Positions 51,911-61,020 of a stretch of 64,000 bases of DNA are shown here, one piece after another. Where the stretch lies: positions 310,001 to 374,000 of the forward strand of contig CAWAYQ010000016.1 in NCBI GenBank assembly GCA_963786225.1, in the 5' to 3' direction. Made by a program: the position numbers and the translations under genes. Each line of letters begins with the position of its first letter. The stretch's first letter is position 1. The notes beneath the pieces were generated by a model. The model worked only from the letters and a program-made list of their open reading frames with translations. It had not been told where the DNA came from and did not search any database. Source of the stretch: Flaviflagellibacter sp963786225 (lineage in GTDB: Bacteria > Pseudomonadota > Alphaproteobacteria > Rhizobiales > Methylopilaceae).

Positions 51911-53118
51911 ACATGCTTGAAAAGCTGCTGGATGATGCGGCGGTACGCCGGATGTTCGACGTGTTCGACGTCGGTGGCGAGGAAGCACGAATCGCGGGCG
52001 GTGCCGTGCGCGACGCGCTGGCCGGCAGCATGCCGAACGAGGTGGACTTCGCAACGACCGCCGTGCCGGCCGAAGTGATACGACGCGCGGCGGCCGCGAA
52101 TCTGAAGACGGTCCCCACCGGCGTAGCGCATGGCACTGTCACGGTGATCGTCGGCGGGCGACCATTCGAGATGACGACGCTCCGACGCGATGTCGAGACG
52201 GACGGGCGCCACGCCGTCGTCGCCTTCGGTCGCGACTGGGCCGAAGACGCGAGAAGGCGCGATTTCACCATCAACGGACTTTTCCTCGATCGCGCCGCCA
52301 AGGTTCATGATTTCGTCGGCGGCGAAGCCGATCTCGCGGCGCGGCGCGTGCGCTTCATCGGCGACGCGCACGCGCGTATCCGCGAGGATTTTCTCCGCAT
52401 CCTGCGCTTCTTCCGTTTCTTCGCGGGCTACGGCGAAGGTGCTCCGGATGCCGATGCGCTGTCAGCGGCGATCTCGGAACGGAGCGGCCTCGAACATCTG
52501 TCGCGCGAACGCATTCGTGCCGAGCTTTTGAAATTTCTCACGGCGCGCCGCGCTCCGGAAGCCGCGGAGATCATGGCTCATGCCGGGCTGCTCGGCATAG
52601 TGCTCGGCGGCGTGGCACGGCCGGTCCGCCTGAGGCGTGCGGCGGACATCGAAGCTGCCTCCGGCTGTCCGCAGGATGCGGTGTTGCGGCTCGGCGCGCT
52701 TGCGCTGTTCATCGAAGACGACGCGGAGCGCCTGCGCGAGCGTCTGCGGCTGTCGAATGACGAAACCGCGCGGCTCCGCGCGATGGCGGGACGCCCTGTC
52801 GTTACATCCTCGCTGACCGATGCGGAGTTGAAGGCTTTGCTTTACCGGCTGGGGCCGGGCACGTTCCGCGACCGCGCTCTTCTCGCCTGGGCGGATAGCG
52901 ATGCTTCGGCAGACGACAGAAGCTGGCGGGATGTACTTGCTCTGCCCGGACGCTGGACGGCGCCGCGCTTTCCGGTGACAGGCACGGATCTCGCCGCTTT
53001 AGGGATGGAGCCGGGTCCGGACATGGGCATAAGGCTGCGCGCGCTCGAAGAGCAATGGATAGCGGCCGGCTTTCCGGACGGAAAGGATTGGCTGACGAAG
53101 GAGTTCGGAAGGTCTTAG
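51907..53118 (+). CDS. cca: CCA tRNA nucleotidyltransferase
   Basis: A 403-aa class II nucleotidyltransferase. The N-terminal polymerase head shows RIAGGAVRDAL, EVDFATTAVPAEVIRRAA, GTVTVIVGGRPFEMTTLRRD and RRRDFTINGLF. The C-terminal body continues with RVRFIGDAHARIREDFLRILRFFRFFA (PolyA_pol RNA-binding). It adds or repairs the CCA end of tRNA, although tRNA-Met here already encodes CCA. It may start at GTG 51907 (coupled to the previous stop) or ATG 51913. Confidence 0.94.
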   Translation: MNMLEKLLDDAAVRRMFDVFDVGGEEARIAGGAVRDALAGSMPNEVDFATTAVPAEVIRRAAAANLKTVPTGVAHGTVTVIVGGRPFEMTTLRRDVETDGRHAVVAFGRDWAEDARRRDFTINGLFLDRAAKVHDFVGGEADLAARRVRFIGDAHARIREDFLRILRFFRFFAGYGEGAPDADALSAAISERSGLEHLSRERIRAELLKFLTARRAPEAAEIMAHAGLLGIVLGGVARPVRLRRAADIEAASGCPQDAVLRLGALALFIEDDAERLRERLRLSNDETARLRAMAGRPVVTSSLTDAELKALLYRLGPGTFRDRALLAWADSDASADDRSWRDVLALPGRWTAPRFPVTGTDLAALGMEPGPDMGIRLRALEEQWIAAGFPDGKDWLTKEFGRS

Positions 53119-53212
53119 ACTTAAAGATTACGCAGATGTAATGTCGATATTCAGATTGCGTTCACCTTCGGGACAATAGATTTCCTCCACTTACACAGAG
53201 GAAATCGCCCTT

Positions 53213-53557
53213 ATGAAAAAGATCATTCTTGCGACAGTTGCTTTTTCTATTATTGCAACTCCGGCTGCATTTGCGCAGTCCTATCATCCTCAGAGCCAGC
53301 ACAACTTCAAGAAAAGCGACCCCAGCTACGGATATGGAAACGGCAAGGTCTCGCGCCAGCATCGCCGCTGGTCCAAGGGCCAGCGCCTCGATCAGGGCTA
53401 TCGCCGCAACTATATCCATTCGCGCGATTACCGCCGCTACCGCCTGCGTCAGCCGCCGCGCGGCTATCAGTGGGTCCGGGTCGACAACGACTTTATCATG
53501 GTGAGTGTCGCGACGGGTCTTATCTCGTCGATCATCGGCGCCGCGATGAGCCACTGA
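53213..53557 (+). CDS. RcnB-family periplasmic protein
   Basis: A 114-aa secreted protein with a signal peptide (KKIILATVAFSIIATPAAFA). The mature part is Arg/Tyr rich and ends with the RcnB domain (DYRRYRLRQPPRGYQWVRVDNDFIMV, key PPRGYQWVRVD, then ATGLISSIIG). RcnB in E. coli is involved in nickel/cobalt homeostasis; most family members in Rhizobiales are uncharacterised. It has its own terminator. Confidence 0.85.
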   Translation: MKKIILATVAFSIIATPAAFAQSYHPQSQHNFKKSDPSYGYGNGKVSRQHRRWSKGQRLDQGYRRNYIHSRDYRRYRLRQPPRGYQWVRVDNDFIMVSVATGLISSIIGAAMSH

Positions 53558-53579
53558 CACCTTCATGCCCCGCTTTTTG

Positions 53580-53606
53580 GAACCCCGCTTCGGCGGGGTT
53601 CTGTTT
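53580..53606 (+). terminator. Rho-independent terminator of the RcnB-like gene
   Basis: 9-bp stem (53580-53588 with 53593-53601), TTCG loop, then TGTTTTG. The opposite strand has no T-tract, so it serves the plus-strand gene. Confidence 0.8.
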
Positions 53607-53609
53607 TGC

Positions 53610-54485
53610 TCAGGGCCATTTCGCCACTGGCGGCATGGATGACAGGATCGACTCGACATTGCCGCCGGTCTTCAGGCCGAAAATCGTGCCGCGGTCATAC
53701 AGAAGATTGAATTCGACGTAGCGGCCCCGCCGCACGAGCTGTTCCTCACGGTCGGTCTCTGTCCATGGGGTATGGACATTTCGGCGCAGGAGGTCGGGGT
53801 AGATCCCGAGAAAGGCTTCGCCGACGGCCTTCGTGAACGCGAAGTCGGCATCGAAATCGCCGCTGTCCAGCCAATCGTAGAAGATGCCACCGGTGCCGCG
53901 CGGCTCGTTGCGATGCTTGAGGAAAAAATAATCGTCGCACCAGGTCTTGTAGCGCTCGTAATCGGCAACCGGATACGCATTGCAGGCGGCCTTCATGGCG
54001 GCGTGAAAATCGCGCGTATCGCGATCGTCCTGGGTGCGCCGCCGATCGAGAACCGGGGTAAGATCGCCGCCGCCGCCGAACCATGCCTTCGTCGTACGCA
54101 CATGCCGCGTGTTCATGTGAACGGCCGGCACATTCGGGTTGCGCGGATGTGCGATCAGCGAAATGCCTGATGCCCAGAAACGCGGATCTTCGTCGGCGCC
54201 CGGAATCTGGCCGCGGAATTCCGGCGAGAACTCGCCGTAGACCGTCGACACATGCACGCCGCACTTTTCAAAGACGCGGCCCTTGAGGACCGACATGACC
54301 CCGCCGCCGCCGGGCGCGCCGGTATGGTCGGTGCGCTGCCACGGAGTGCGAACGAAGCGGCCGGCGGCAAGGCCTGCATTGCCGGGTGCATCCGCGGCTT
54401 CGTCTTCGACAGCCTCGAAGGCCGCGCAGATGCGGTCGCGCAGGCTTTCAAACCAGGGAGGGGTGATGGTCTTGGGATCGATCAT
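53610..54485 (-). CDS. hemF: Oxygen-dependent coproporphyrinogen III oxidase
   Basis: A 291-aa HemF. It decarboxylates coproporphyrinogen III to protoporphyrinogen IX using oxygen. Signature segments are GGGVMSVLKGRVFEKCGVH, NPNVPAVHMNTRHV, WFGGGGDLTPVLD, YKTWCDDYFFLKHRNEPRGTGGIFYDW (split here at key points) and RRGRYVEFNLLYDRGTIFGLKTGG. The length matches the family. It supports heme supply for the cytochrome bc1 genes encoded nearby. Confidence 0.97.
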   Translation of the reverse strand: MIDPKTITPPWFESLRDRICAAFEAVEDEAADAPGNAGLAAGRFVRTPWQRTDHTGAPGGGGVMSVLKGRVFEKCGVHVSTVYGEFSPEFRGQIPGADEDPRFWASGISLIAHPRNPNVPAVHMNTRHVRTTKAWFGGGGDLTPVLDRRRTQDDRDTRDFHAAMKAACNAYPVADYERYKTWCDDYFFLKHRNEPRGTGGIFYDWLDSGDFDADFAFTKAVGEAFLGIYPDLLRRNVHTPWTETDREEQLVRRGRYVEFNLLYDRGTIFGLKTGGNVESILSSMPPVAKWP

Positions 54486-55165
54486 GGCGCTGCTAAAGAG
54501 GGATTCATCGTCTCGTGACGGTCACCCATACACCAGATTTCGCGCCGGTCCTTGATCCGGCTCAAATCCGGCGATGCGGCGGGGCGGCAAGAGCTGGGCG
54601 ATCTCCCGTCGGAGCCGGTTCACGCGCGTCCCTTGTTGAAGCGGTTCGGGCGCCGACCGAAACTGACCGCAGCGGCCCATCAGTCTTCTTATATACTAGG
54701 GAGGCACATCGAGGGGATCTCGCATCACCTAGATGAGCAGGCCGAATCGTTCGGACGGTCGAACACCTGGCGCAGGCTTCCAGCGGCGAGCGGTTGGGTA
54801 TTCGGAGACGGATAACGGCGGTCGAGCGCGCCTGCGCTCGTGGATCGTCCCCGGTTGTTTCCGCTGCCGGAAACGGCTCGAACCGCTTCAGCATCGATTC
54901 TCGTGCCCGCTCCAACTGATGCGAGCCTTTGCAGGATGTCATAAAATGGAGAAAGCGAAGGCGCGGGGGCCTATAAATCCAACACTCCTGGGGGTGGCCG
55001 TGCGACATGGTGTCGTGCGGAAAGCGGCACTCTGGACAAATACCAATCTGCACGCCAAAAACGCGGCCAATCACCGGGATGCGCTGGGGCGCGTATCCGC
55101 GCATTCCGTCGCCTCCCGACACGCGCACGGGTGGCCCGCAGAAACACTGGAAGAGGTATCCCGAC
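54486..55165 (+). other. 680-bp stretch without a supported gene between hemF and petA
   Basis: Promoters for the divergent hemF and petA operons must lie here. Open frames on both strands have Arg/Ala/Pro-rich, shadow-like translations. Only about 75 codons on the minus strand from 55101 down to about 54880 (containing CPEC and FMTSCKG) look mildly protein-like. Small hairpins occur at 54828-54843 and 54858-54875. No tRNA or known RNA is recognised. Confidence 0.4.
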
Positions 55166-55726
55166 GTGGCGACGCCGAGCCTGGTTGAACCGACCCGCCG
55201 TGATTTTCTCTATATCGCCACCGGCGCGGTTGCCGCGGTGGGCGGTGCGGTAACCCTTTGGCCCTTCATCGCGCAGATGAACCCCGACGCGTCGACGTTG
55301 GCGCAGGCCTCGACGGAGGTCGACATCTCGCCGATCGTCGAAGGTCAGGCCATCACCATCAAATGGCGCGGCAAGCCGGTCTTCGTGCGCCATCGCACGC
55401 AGAAAGAGATCGACGAAGCCAAGGCCGTCCCGATGGCCGAGTTGATCGACACCAATGCCCGCAACCCGAATCTTCCCACGACGGCCGAGGCAACGGACCC
55501 GAACCGCGCCGCGGCCGGCAAGGAAAATTGGCTGATCATGATCGGCATCTGCACGCATCTCGGTTGCGTACCCATCGGCCAGTCTGGCGATTTTGGCGGT
55601 TGGCTCTGCCCGTGCCACGGCTCGCACTACGACACCGCGGGACGTATCCGCAAAGGCCCGGCGCCGGAGAATCTCCACATCCCGCCGTTCGAATTTACCA
55701 ACGACACCACGATCCGGATCGGTTGA
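55166..55726 (+). CDS. petA: Ubiquinol-cytochrome c reductase Rieske iron-sulfur subunit
   Basis: A 186-aa Rieske protein. The N-terminus has a twin-arginine-type anchor (TRRDFLYIATGAVAAVGGAV). The cluster ligands are in CTHLGC and CPCHGSHYD, with the usual disulfide cysteines. It transfers electrons from ubiquinol to cytochrome c1 in the bc1 complex. The likely start is GTG 55166 after AGAGG; a conventional ATG is lacking near the conserved N-terminus. Confidence 0.94.
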   Translation: MATPSLVEPTRRDFLYIATGAVAAVGGAVTLWPFIAQMNPDASTLAQASTEVDISPIVEGQAITIKWRGKPVFVRHRTQKEIDEAKAVPMAELIDTNARNPNLPTTAEATDPNRAAAGKENWLIMIGICTHLGCVPIGQSGDFGGWLCPCHGSHYDTAGRIRKGPAPENLHIPPFEFTNDTTIRIG

Positions 55727-55759
55727 CCGGGGCCGTTCGGCCTCCAGGGCGAGACAAAG

Positions 55760-57041
55760 ATGAGCGGACATTCCACGTTTGATCCGAAGAACCCGGTCCT
55801 GAAATGGTTCGAGAGCCGGCTGCCCATCTTCGGGTTGATGCATTCGTCGTTCGTCGCTTATCCGACGCCGCGTAACCTGAACTATTGGTGGACCTTCGGC
55901 GGCATCCTCGCGATGATGCTGGCGGTCCAGATCGTCACCGGCGTCGTGCTCGCGATGCACTACACGCCGCATGTGGATCTCGCCTTCAATTCCGTCGAGC
56001 ACATCATGCGCGACGTGAACTACGGCTGGATGCTCCGCTACATGCACGCCAACGGCGCGTCGATGTTCTTCGTCGCCGTCTACGTCCACATCTTCCGCGG
56101 CCTCTATTACGGCTCCTACAAGGAGCCGCGCGAAGTGCTGTGGATCCTCGGCGTCATCATCTTCCTCCTGATGATGGCCACCGCCTTCATGGGCTATGTG
56201 CTGCCGTGGGGACAGATGTCGCTGTGGGGCGCCATCGTCATCACCAATCTGTTCTCGGCGATCCCGTTCGTCGGCGAAGCGATCACGACCTGGCTCTGGG
56301 GCGGTTTCGCGGTCGACAATCCGACGCTCAACCGCTTCTTCTCGCTGCATTACCTGCTGCCGTTCATGATCGTCGGGCGTCGTCGTCCTGCATATCTGGG
56401 CGCTGCACGTCACCGGTCAGAACAATCCGACCGGCGTCGAGGTGAAGTCGTCGAGCGACACCGTGCCGTTCACGCCTCACGCGACCGTCAAGGACAGCTT
56501 CGGCATGGTCCTGTTCCTGATGTTCTTCGCGTGGTTCATCTTCTACGTGCCGAACTTCCTCGGCCACGCCGACAACTACATTCGCGCCAATCCGCTGCAG
56601 ACGCCGGCGCATATCGTGCCGGAATGGTACTTCCTGCCGTTCTACGCGATCCTGCGCGCCATCCCGTCCAAGCTCGGCGGCGTCATGGCCATGTTCGGCG
56701 CCATCATCGTGCTGTTCTTCCTGCCCTGGCTCGACACGTCCAAGGTCCGCTCGGCCAGGTATCGGCCGACGTACAAGGTGTTCTTCTGGGTTCTCGTCGT
56801 GGTCTGCTGCCTGCTCGGCTATGTCGGCGGCAAGCCTCCCGAGGGCATCTACGTTCTGCTGGGACGCATTCTGACGACCTACTACTTCGCCCATTTCCTC
56901 ATCATCCTTCCGCTGCTCGGCTTCTTCGAGAAGCCGCTGCCCCTGCCGGCCTCGATCACCGAGTCCGTGCTGGGCAAGAGCAAGAGCGGGGCTCCCGTCG
57001 TTCCTGCTCGCGCCGTGGCTACGCCGGGGCGGGGAGCTTGA
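55760..57041 (+). CDS. petB: Cytochrome b of the bc1 complex, interrupted by an apparent 1-base insertion
   Basis: Cytochrome b (about 426 aa) carries hemes bL and bH and both quinone sites. The first part (55760 to about 56376) has NYWWTFGGILAMML, HYTPHVDLAFNSVEHIM, GWMLRYMHANGASMFF and GYVLPWGQMSLWGA. It then leaves frame. The rest in the next frame (to 57041) has LHVTGQNNPTG, PFTPHATVKDSFG, PAHIVPEWYFLPFYAILR and the C-terminal helices. Dropping one G from GGG 56375-56377 restores FMIVGVVVLHIWALHVTG. As petB is essential for respiration through bc1, a sequencing error is the likely cause. Confidence 0.92.
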
Positions 57042-57048
57042 CCCGCAC

Positions 57049-57915
57049 ATGTCTGGAAACACCCGTCCGATGACGCATTTCGCCACCACGTTGAAGGCTG
57101 CGGCCATCGCGCTCGTCGCGCTCGCCGCGACCCCGGCCTTTGCCGCGGACGCGCACGGCACTCCCAAGCCCCACAAGGAGCATTGGAGCTTCGGCGGCCC
57201 GCTCGGCCATTTCGACCGGGCTCAGCTGCAGCGCGGCTTCAAGGTCTATCGCGAGGTCTGCGCCTCGTGCCACGCGATGAGTCTCGTCTCGTTCCGCAAT
57301 CTCGCCGAAGCGGGCGGTCCCGGCTTCTCCGAGGGGCAGGTCGGCCTGCTCGCCGGTGAGTACAAGGTTCAGGACGGTCCGGGCGATGACGGCCAGATGT
57401 TCGAGCGGCCGGCCCGTGCGTCCGACCGCTTCCCGTCGCCGTTCCCGAACGAGCAGGCGGCGCGCGCCGCCAATGGCGGCGCCTATCCGCCGGACTTTTC
57501 GGTTCTGGCCAAGGCGCGCGGCTATGAACGCGGCTGGCCGTTGGTCATCCTCGATTTCGTGACGCAGTACCAGGAGCATGGCGTGGACTACATCCACGCG
57601 CTGCTGAACGGTTATGACCACCCGGTGCCGGAAGGCGCGCATGGCCAACCGGGCCTGCACTACAATCCCTATTTCCCGGGCGGCTGGATCGCCATGCCGA
57701 AGCCGCTTTCGGACGGCCAGGTGGAATACACCGACGGCACGCCGACCACGGTCGACCAGTATTCGCGTGACGTATCCGCGTTCATGATGTGGGCTGCCGA
57801 GCCGCATCTCGAAGCCCGCAAGCGCATCGGTTTCGTGGCCTTTATGTTCCTCGCCGTTTTCGCGGGCCTTCTCTACTTCACCAAAAAGAGGGTCTGGAGC
57901 GACGTGGCGCATTGA
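57049..57915 (+). CDS. petC: Cytochrome c1 of the bc1 complex
   Basis: A 288-aa protein with a signal peptide (AAAIALVALAATPAFAAD), heme c attachment site CASCH, a long c1 domain (LARGYER-like KARGYERGWP, PYFPGGWIAMPKPL with the axial Met, EPHLEARKRIG) and a C-terminal membrane anchor (VAFMFLAVFAGLLYFTKKRVW). It starts 7 bp after petB; an inner ATG at 57070 is possible. Confidence 0.96.
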   Translation: MSGNTRPMTHFATTLKAAAIALVALAATPAFAADAHGTPKPHKEHWSFGGPLGHFDRAQLQRGFKVYREVCASCHAMSLVSFRNLAEAGGPGFSEGQVGLLAGEYKVQDGPGDDGQMFERPARASDRFPSPFPNEQAARAANGGAYPPDFSVLAKARGYERGWPLVILDFVTQYQEHGVDYIHALLNGYDHPVPEGAHGQPGLHYNPYFPGGWIAMPKPLSDGQVEYTDGTPTTVDQYSRDVSAFMMWAAEPHLEARKRIGFVAFMFLAVFAGLLYFTKKRVWSDVAH

Positions 57916-57937
57916 GCGCCGGATGCTTCGATTGCTT

Positions 57938-57965
57938 GAACGGGCCCTTCGGGGCCCGTTTCAGT
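57938..57965 (+). terminator. Rho-independent terminator of petABC
   Basis: 9-bp stem (57939-57947 with 57952-57960), TTCG loop, followed by TCAGTT. It lies 23 bp after the petC stop. Confidence 0.7.
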
Positions 57966-58050
57966 TCCGGCCCGGAGAAAAAGCTTTGATTTGCCGGGCG
58001 GCTTTTGCATGATCCGCCCGCTTTCCGACCCCTCCCGCCAAAAGATATTC

Positions 58051-58590
58051 ATGTCCGTCGCAAAAGAACTCGAAGCCCTGATCCGGACCATCCCGGATTA
58101 TCCAAAGCCCGGCATCATGTTCCGGGACATCACGACGCTTCTGCAGCACCCGAAAGGTCTGAAGCTGTCGGTCGACGGTCTCGCCGAAGCATTCAAGGAT
58201 GAGAAGTTCGATCTTGTCGCGGGCATCGAGGCGCGGGGGTTCATCCTCGGCGGCGCCGTGGCGCATGCGCTCGGCCTCGGCTTCATCCCGATCCGCAAGA
58301 AGGGCAAGCTGCCTTCGGTGACGTTGAGCCAGGAATATGCCCTCGAATACGGCGTCGATTCCGTCGAAGTGCACGCCGATGCGTGCAAGCCCGGCCAGCG
58401 GATTCTCGTCATCGACGATCTGATCGCGACCGGCGGCACGGCGGAAGCAGGGCTTGCTTTGGTCCGCCGCCTCGGCGGCGTCGTCGCGGGCGCGGGTTTT
58501 GTGATCGATCTGCCGGAACTCGGCGGCGCGGAGCGCCTGCGCGCGCAGGGAACGCGCGTCGAGAGCCTGGTGTCGTTCGCGGGGCATTAG
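58051..58590 (+). CDS. apt: Adenine phosphoribosyltransferase
   Basis: A 179-aa PRTase that salvages adenine to AMP using PRPP. It shows IPDYPKPGIMFRDIT, GIEARGFILGGAVAHALG, PIRKKGKLP and the PRPP motif RILVIDDLIATGGTA. ATG 58051 gives the usual family length; an in-frame start 60 bp upstream is less likely. It converges with nfi, their stops overlapping. Confidence 0.96.
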   Translation: MSVAKELEALIRTIPDYPKPGIMFRDITTLLQHPKGLKLSVDGLAEAFKDEKFDLVAGIEARGFILGGAVAHALGLGFIPIRKKGKLPSVTLSQEYALEYGVDSVEVHADACKPGQRILVIDDLIATGGTAEAGLALVRRLGGVVAGAGFVIDLPELGGAERLRAQGTRVESLVSFAGH

Positions 58591-59294
58591 AGGGGTTGTT
58601 CCCTCTCCCTATGCGAGAGGCGAAGCAGAGTCTTCACATCGCCCGCCGCACTGTGCGCACGACGGATGGGCTCGGGCAGGCGGTATTTCGGCGACGTCGC
58701 CATGATGAGCGCGATCGTGCCGTCGAGATCGCTGAGATGGCCCGCGGACACAAACACCGGCTTGCACCCCGCGCGCGTGCGGAGCGCCGCGCCGATCACC
58801 GCGCCCTTGTCGTTCACCGGTTGCCAGTCGCCGCGTTCCGGACCCACTTCGGCATGTGTGCCGCAGAGCCTGTTCTTGGCATTGGCGATTGTCGGTACGT
58901 CCAGCCACAATCCCATATGGCAGGCGATGCCGATGCGGCGCGGATGCAGATAGCCGCTGCCGTCGAAGATGAAAACGTCCGGCACGTGGCGCAGCTTCTC
59001 GAACGCCTCGAGGAGTACTTCGCCTTCGCGGAAGCTGAGCAGACCGGGCACGTAGGGGAATGTCGTCGGCCGCTGGGCGAGGGCGGTTTCGACCGGCTGA
59101 AAGTCCGGATAGGTCGTTACGACCACTGCCGCCTGCGAAACATTATTCTTTACGCTGACGTCGACGCCCGCGACGGTCTTGATCGCGGAAAGGTCGAGCG
59201 GCCGGTCGACCACCACCTCGTGCCGCAATTCATTCTGCAGCGCGATGGCTTCCTTGGGGGTGAGATTCCAGAGATGACGCCGGCTCAGCTTCAT
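58587..59294 (-). CDS. nfi: Endonuclease V (deoxyinosine 3' endonuclease)
   Basis: A 235-aa Nfi protein. The motifs VAGVDVSVKNN (catalytic Asp), YVPGLLSFREG (Glu), DGSGYLHPRRIGIACHMGLW (Asp, His) and FVSAGHLSDLDG are family hallmarks. It nicks DNA beside deoxyinosine and starts alternative excision repair. Its ATG overlaps the ychF stop (TGATG), so it is translated with that gene. Confidence 0.95.
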   Translation of the reverse strand: MKLSRRHLWNLTPKEAIALQNELRHEVVVDRPLDLSAIKTVAGVDVSVKNNVSQAAVVVTTYPDFQPVETALAQRPTTFPYVPGLLSFREGEVLLEAFEKLRHVPDVFIFDGSGYLHPRRIGIACHMGLWLDVPTIANAKNRLCGTHAEVGPERGDWQPVNDKGAVIGAALRTRAGCKPVFVSAGHLSDLDGTIALIMATSPKYRLPEPIRRAHSAAGDVKTLLRLSHREREQPL

Positions 59295-60391
59295 CAGTTC
59301 GCGAAACGGAAATGCAGGACGTCGCCATCCGCGACGACGTAATCCTTGCCTTCGAGCCTCAGCTTGCCGTTGTCGCGCGCGCCGGTCTCGCCCTTGAACT
59401 GGACGTAGTCGTTGTAGGCGATGGTTTCGGCGCGAATGAAGCCCTTTTCGAAATCGGTATGGATCACGCCGGCCGCCGCCGGGCCTTTCGTGCCCTTTTC
59501 GATGGTCCAGGCGCGCGCCTCTTTCGGGCCGACCGTGAAATAGGTGACGAGGCCGAGAAGGCCGTAACCCGCCTGGATAAGGCGGTCGAGGCCGGCTTCA
59601 TGCAGGCCCAGCGCCTCGAGATATTCCTTGCGCTCGTCCGGCGGCAGGACCGCGATCTCGCTCTCGATCTTGGCCGAGATCGCGACCGCGACCGCGCCTT
59701 CGGCCTTGGCGCGTTCTTCCACCATTTTCGAATATTTGTTGCCGGTCGCGGCCGAGCCTTCGTCGACATTCGCGACGTAAAGAATGGGCTTCGAGGTCAG
59801 GAGATTGAGCCCATCGAAGCTTTTGCGCTCCTCGTCCTTGACCGGCGTGAGGCGCGCGGGCTTGCCTTCGCGCAGCAGCGGCAGGACGCGGTGGACGAGG
59901 TCGAGGCTTTCCTTGGCTTCCTTGTCGCCGCCGCGCACACGCTTCTCCAGCGCCACGACACGCTTTTCGAGACTGTCGAGGTCGGCAAGCATGAGTTCGG
60001 TTTCGACCGTGTCGGCATCGGACAGCGGATCGATCTTGCCCTCGACATGGGTGATGTCGTCGTCCTCGAAACAGCGCAGGACATACGCGACCGCATCGAC
60101 CTCGCGGATATGGGCGAGGAACTGATTGCCGAGGCCTTCACCCTGGCTTGCGCCGCGCACGAGGCCGGCGATGTCGACGAAGGTCAGGCGCGTCGGAATG
60201 ATCTGCTGCGAGCCGCCGATCTCGGCGAGCGTATCGAGGCGGGGGTCCGGCACGGCGACTTCGCCGACATTCGGCTCGATGGTGCAGAACGGATAGTTCG
60301 CGGCTTGCGCCGCCGCCGTCTGCGTCAGCGCGTTGAACAAGGTCGACTTGCCGACATTCGGCAGGCCGACGATTCCGCATTTGAAACCCAT
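59294..60391 (-). CDS. ychF: Redox-regulated ATPase YchF (OLA1 family)
   Basis: A 365-aa P-loop protein: G1 GLPNVGKSTLFNALT, G3 DIAGLVRGASQGEGLGNQF, then YVANVDEG (the NxxE-type specificity motif that favours ATP) and the C-terminal TGS domain (GLVTYFTVGPKEARAW, HTDFEKGFIRAE). The protein binds ribosomes and acts in translation and oxidative stress. It lies 3 bp after pth. Confidence 0.97.
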   Translation of the reverse strand: MGFKCGIVGLPNVGKSTLFNALTQTAAAQAANYPFCTIEPNVGEVAVPDPRLDTLAEIGGSQQIIPTRLTFVDIAGLVRGASQGEGLGNQFLAHIREVDAVAYVLRCFEDDDITHVEGKIDPLSDADTVETELMLADLDSLEKRVVALEKRVRGGDKEAKESLDLVHRVLPLLREGKPARLTPVKDEERKSFDGLNLLTSKPILYVANVDEGSAATGNKYSKMVEERAKAEGAVAVAISAKIESEIAVLPPDERKEYLEALGLHEAGLDRLIQAGYGLLGLVTYFTVGPKEARAWTIEKGTKGPAAAGVIHTDFEKGFIRAETIAYNDYVQFKGETGARDNGKLRLEGKDYVVADGDVLHFRFAN

Positions 60392-60394
60392 GTT

Positions 60395-61009
60395 CTATTC
60401 CCCTGGGCGCTCGCCCGGCCGCTTCGGCGAAGCGAAGCCCTTGGCCTCGAGCGCGGCATGAACTCTGTTCTGGAAACCGGCCTCGTCGCCCTTGGCGAGA
60501 AGATCGGCATTGTCGGCGATGGCGTCGTTCAGGCACGTCACCCAGTCGCGTTCCGATTTGGCGAAATCGCTGAGTACGTACGAATGCACGATGTTCTTGT
60601 CGCCCGGATGTCCGATGCCGAGCCGGACGCGGACATAATCGTTACCGATGGCCGGCGAAATCGAACGCAGGCCGTTATGACCGGCATTGCCGCCGCCCGC
60701 TTTGATGCGGATCTTCGCCGGCGCGATGTCGAGTTCGTCGTGAAAAACAACGATGTCGGGAAGATCGATTTTGAAAAAGCGGGCCGCTTCGGCGACGGCG
60801 CGGCCCGATTCGTTCATGTAGGTCTTCGGCTTCAGCAGCATGATCTTCACGCCGCCGATCTCTCCCTCGGCCGTCACGCCGTGAAAGCGTGCGCGCCAGG
60901 GCGAAAAGCCCCAGCGCGCCGCAATACGGTCGATGGCCATGAACCCGATATTGTGGCGGTTGCCAGAATATTCGGATCCGGGATTGCCGAGGCCGACGAA
61001 GAGCCGCAT
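60395..61009 (-). CDS. pth: Peptidyl-tRNA hydrolase
   Basis: A 204-aa Pth that frees tRNA from peptidyl-tRNA dropped by ribosomes. It shows LFVGLGNPGSEYSGNRHNIGF with the catalytic His, LLKPKTYMNESGRAV, VFHDELDIAPAKIRIKAGGGNAGHNGLRSI and RVRLGIGHPGD. It is placed directly after rplY, the common rplY-pth-ychF arrangement. Confidence 0.97.
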   Translation of the reverse strand: MRLFVGLGNPGSEYSGNRHNIGFMAIDRIAARWGFSPWRARFHGVTAEGEIGGVKIMLLKPKTYMNESGRAVAEAARFFKIDLPDIVVFHDELDIAPAKIRIKAGGGNAGHNGLRSISPAIGNDYVRVRLGIGHPGDKNIVHSYVLSDFAKSERDWVTCLNDAIADNADLLAKGDEAGFQNRVHAALEAKGFASPKRPGERPGE

Positions 61010-61020
61010 CGGGCTCTACG

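Noticed and set aside
54562..55128. A 188-codon minus-strand frame in the hemF-petA gap
   Set aside because: The first 75 residues look mildly natural but most of the frame is Arg/Ala/Pro-rich with no family match, so it is not listed as a gene.
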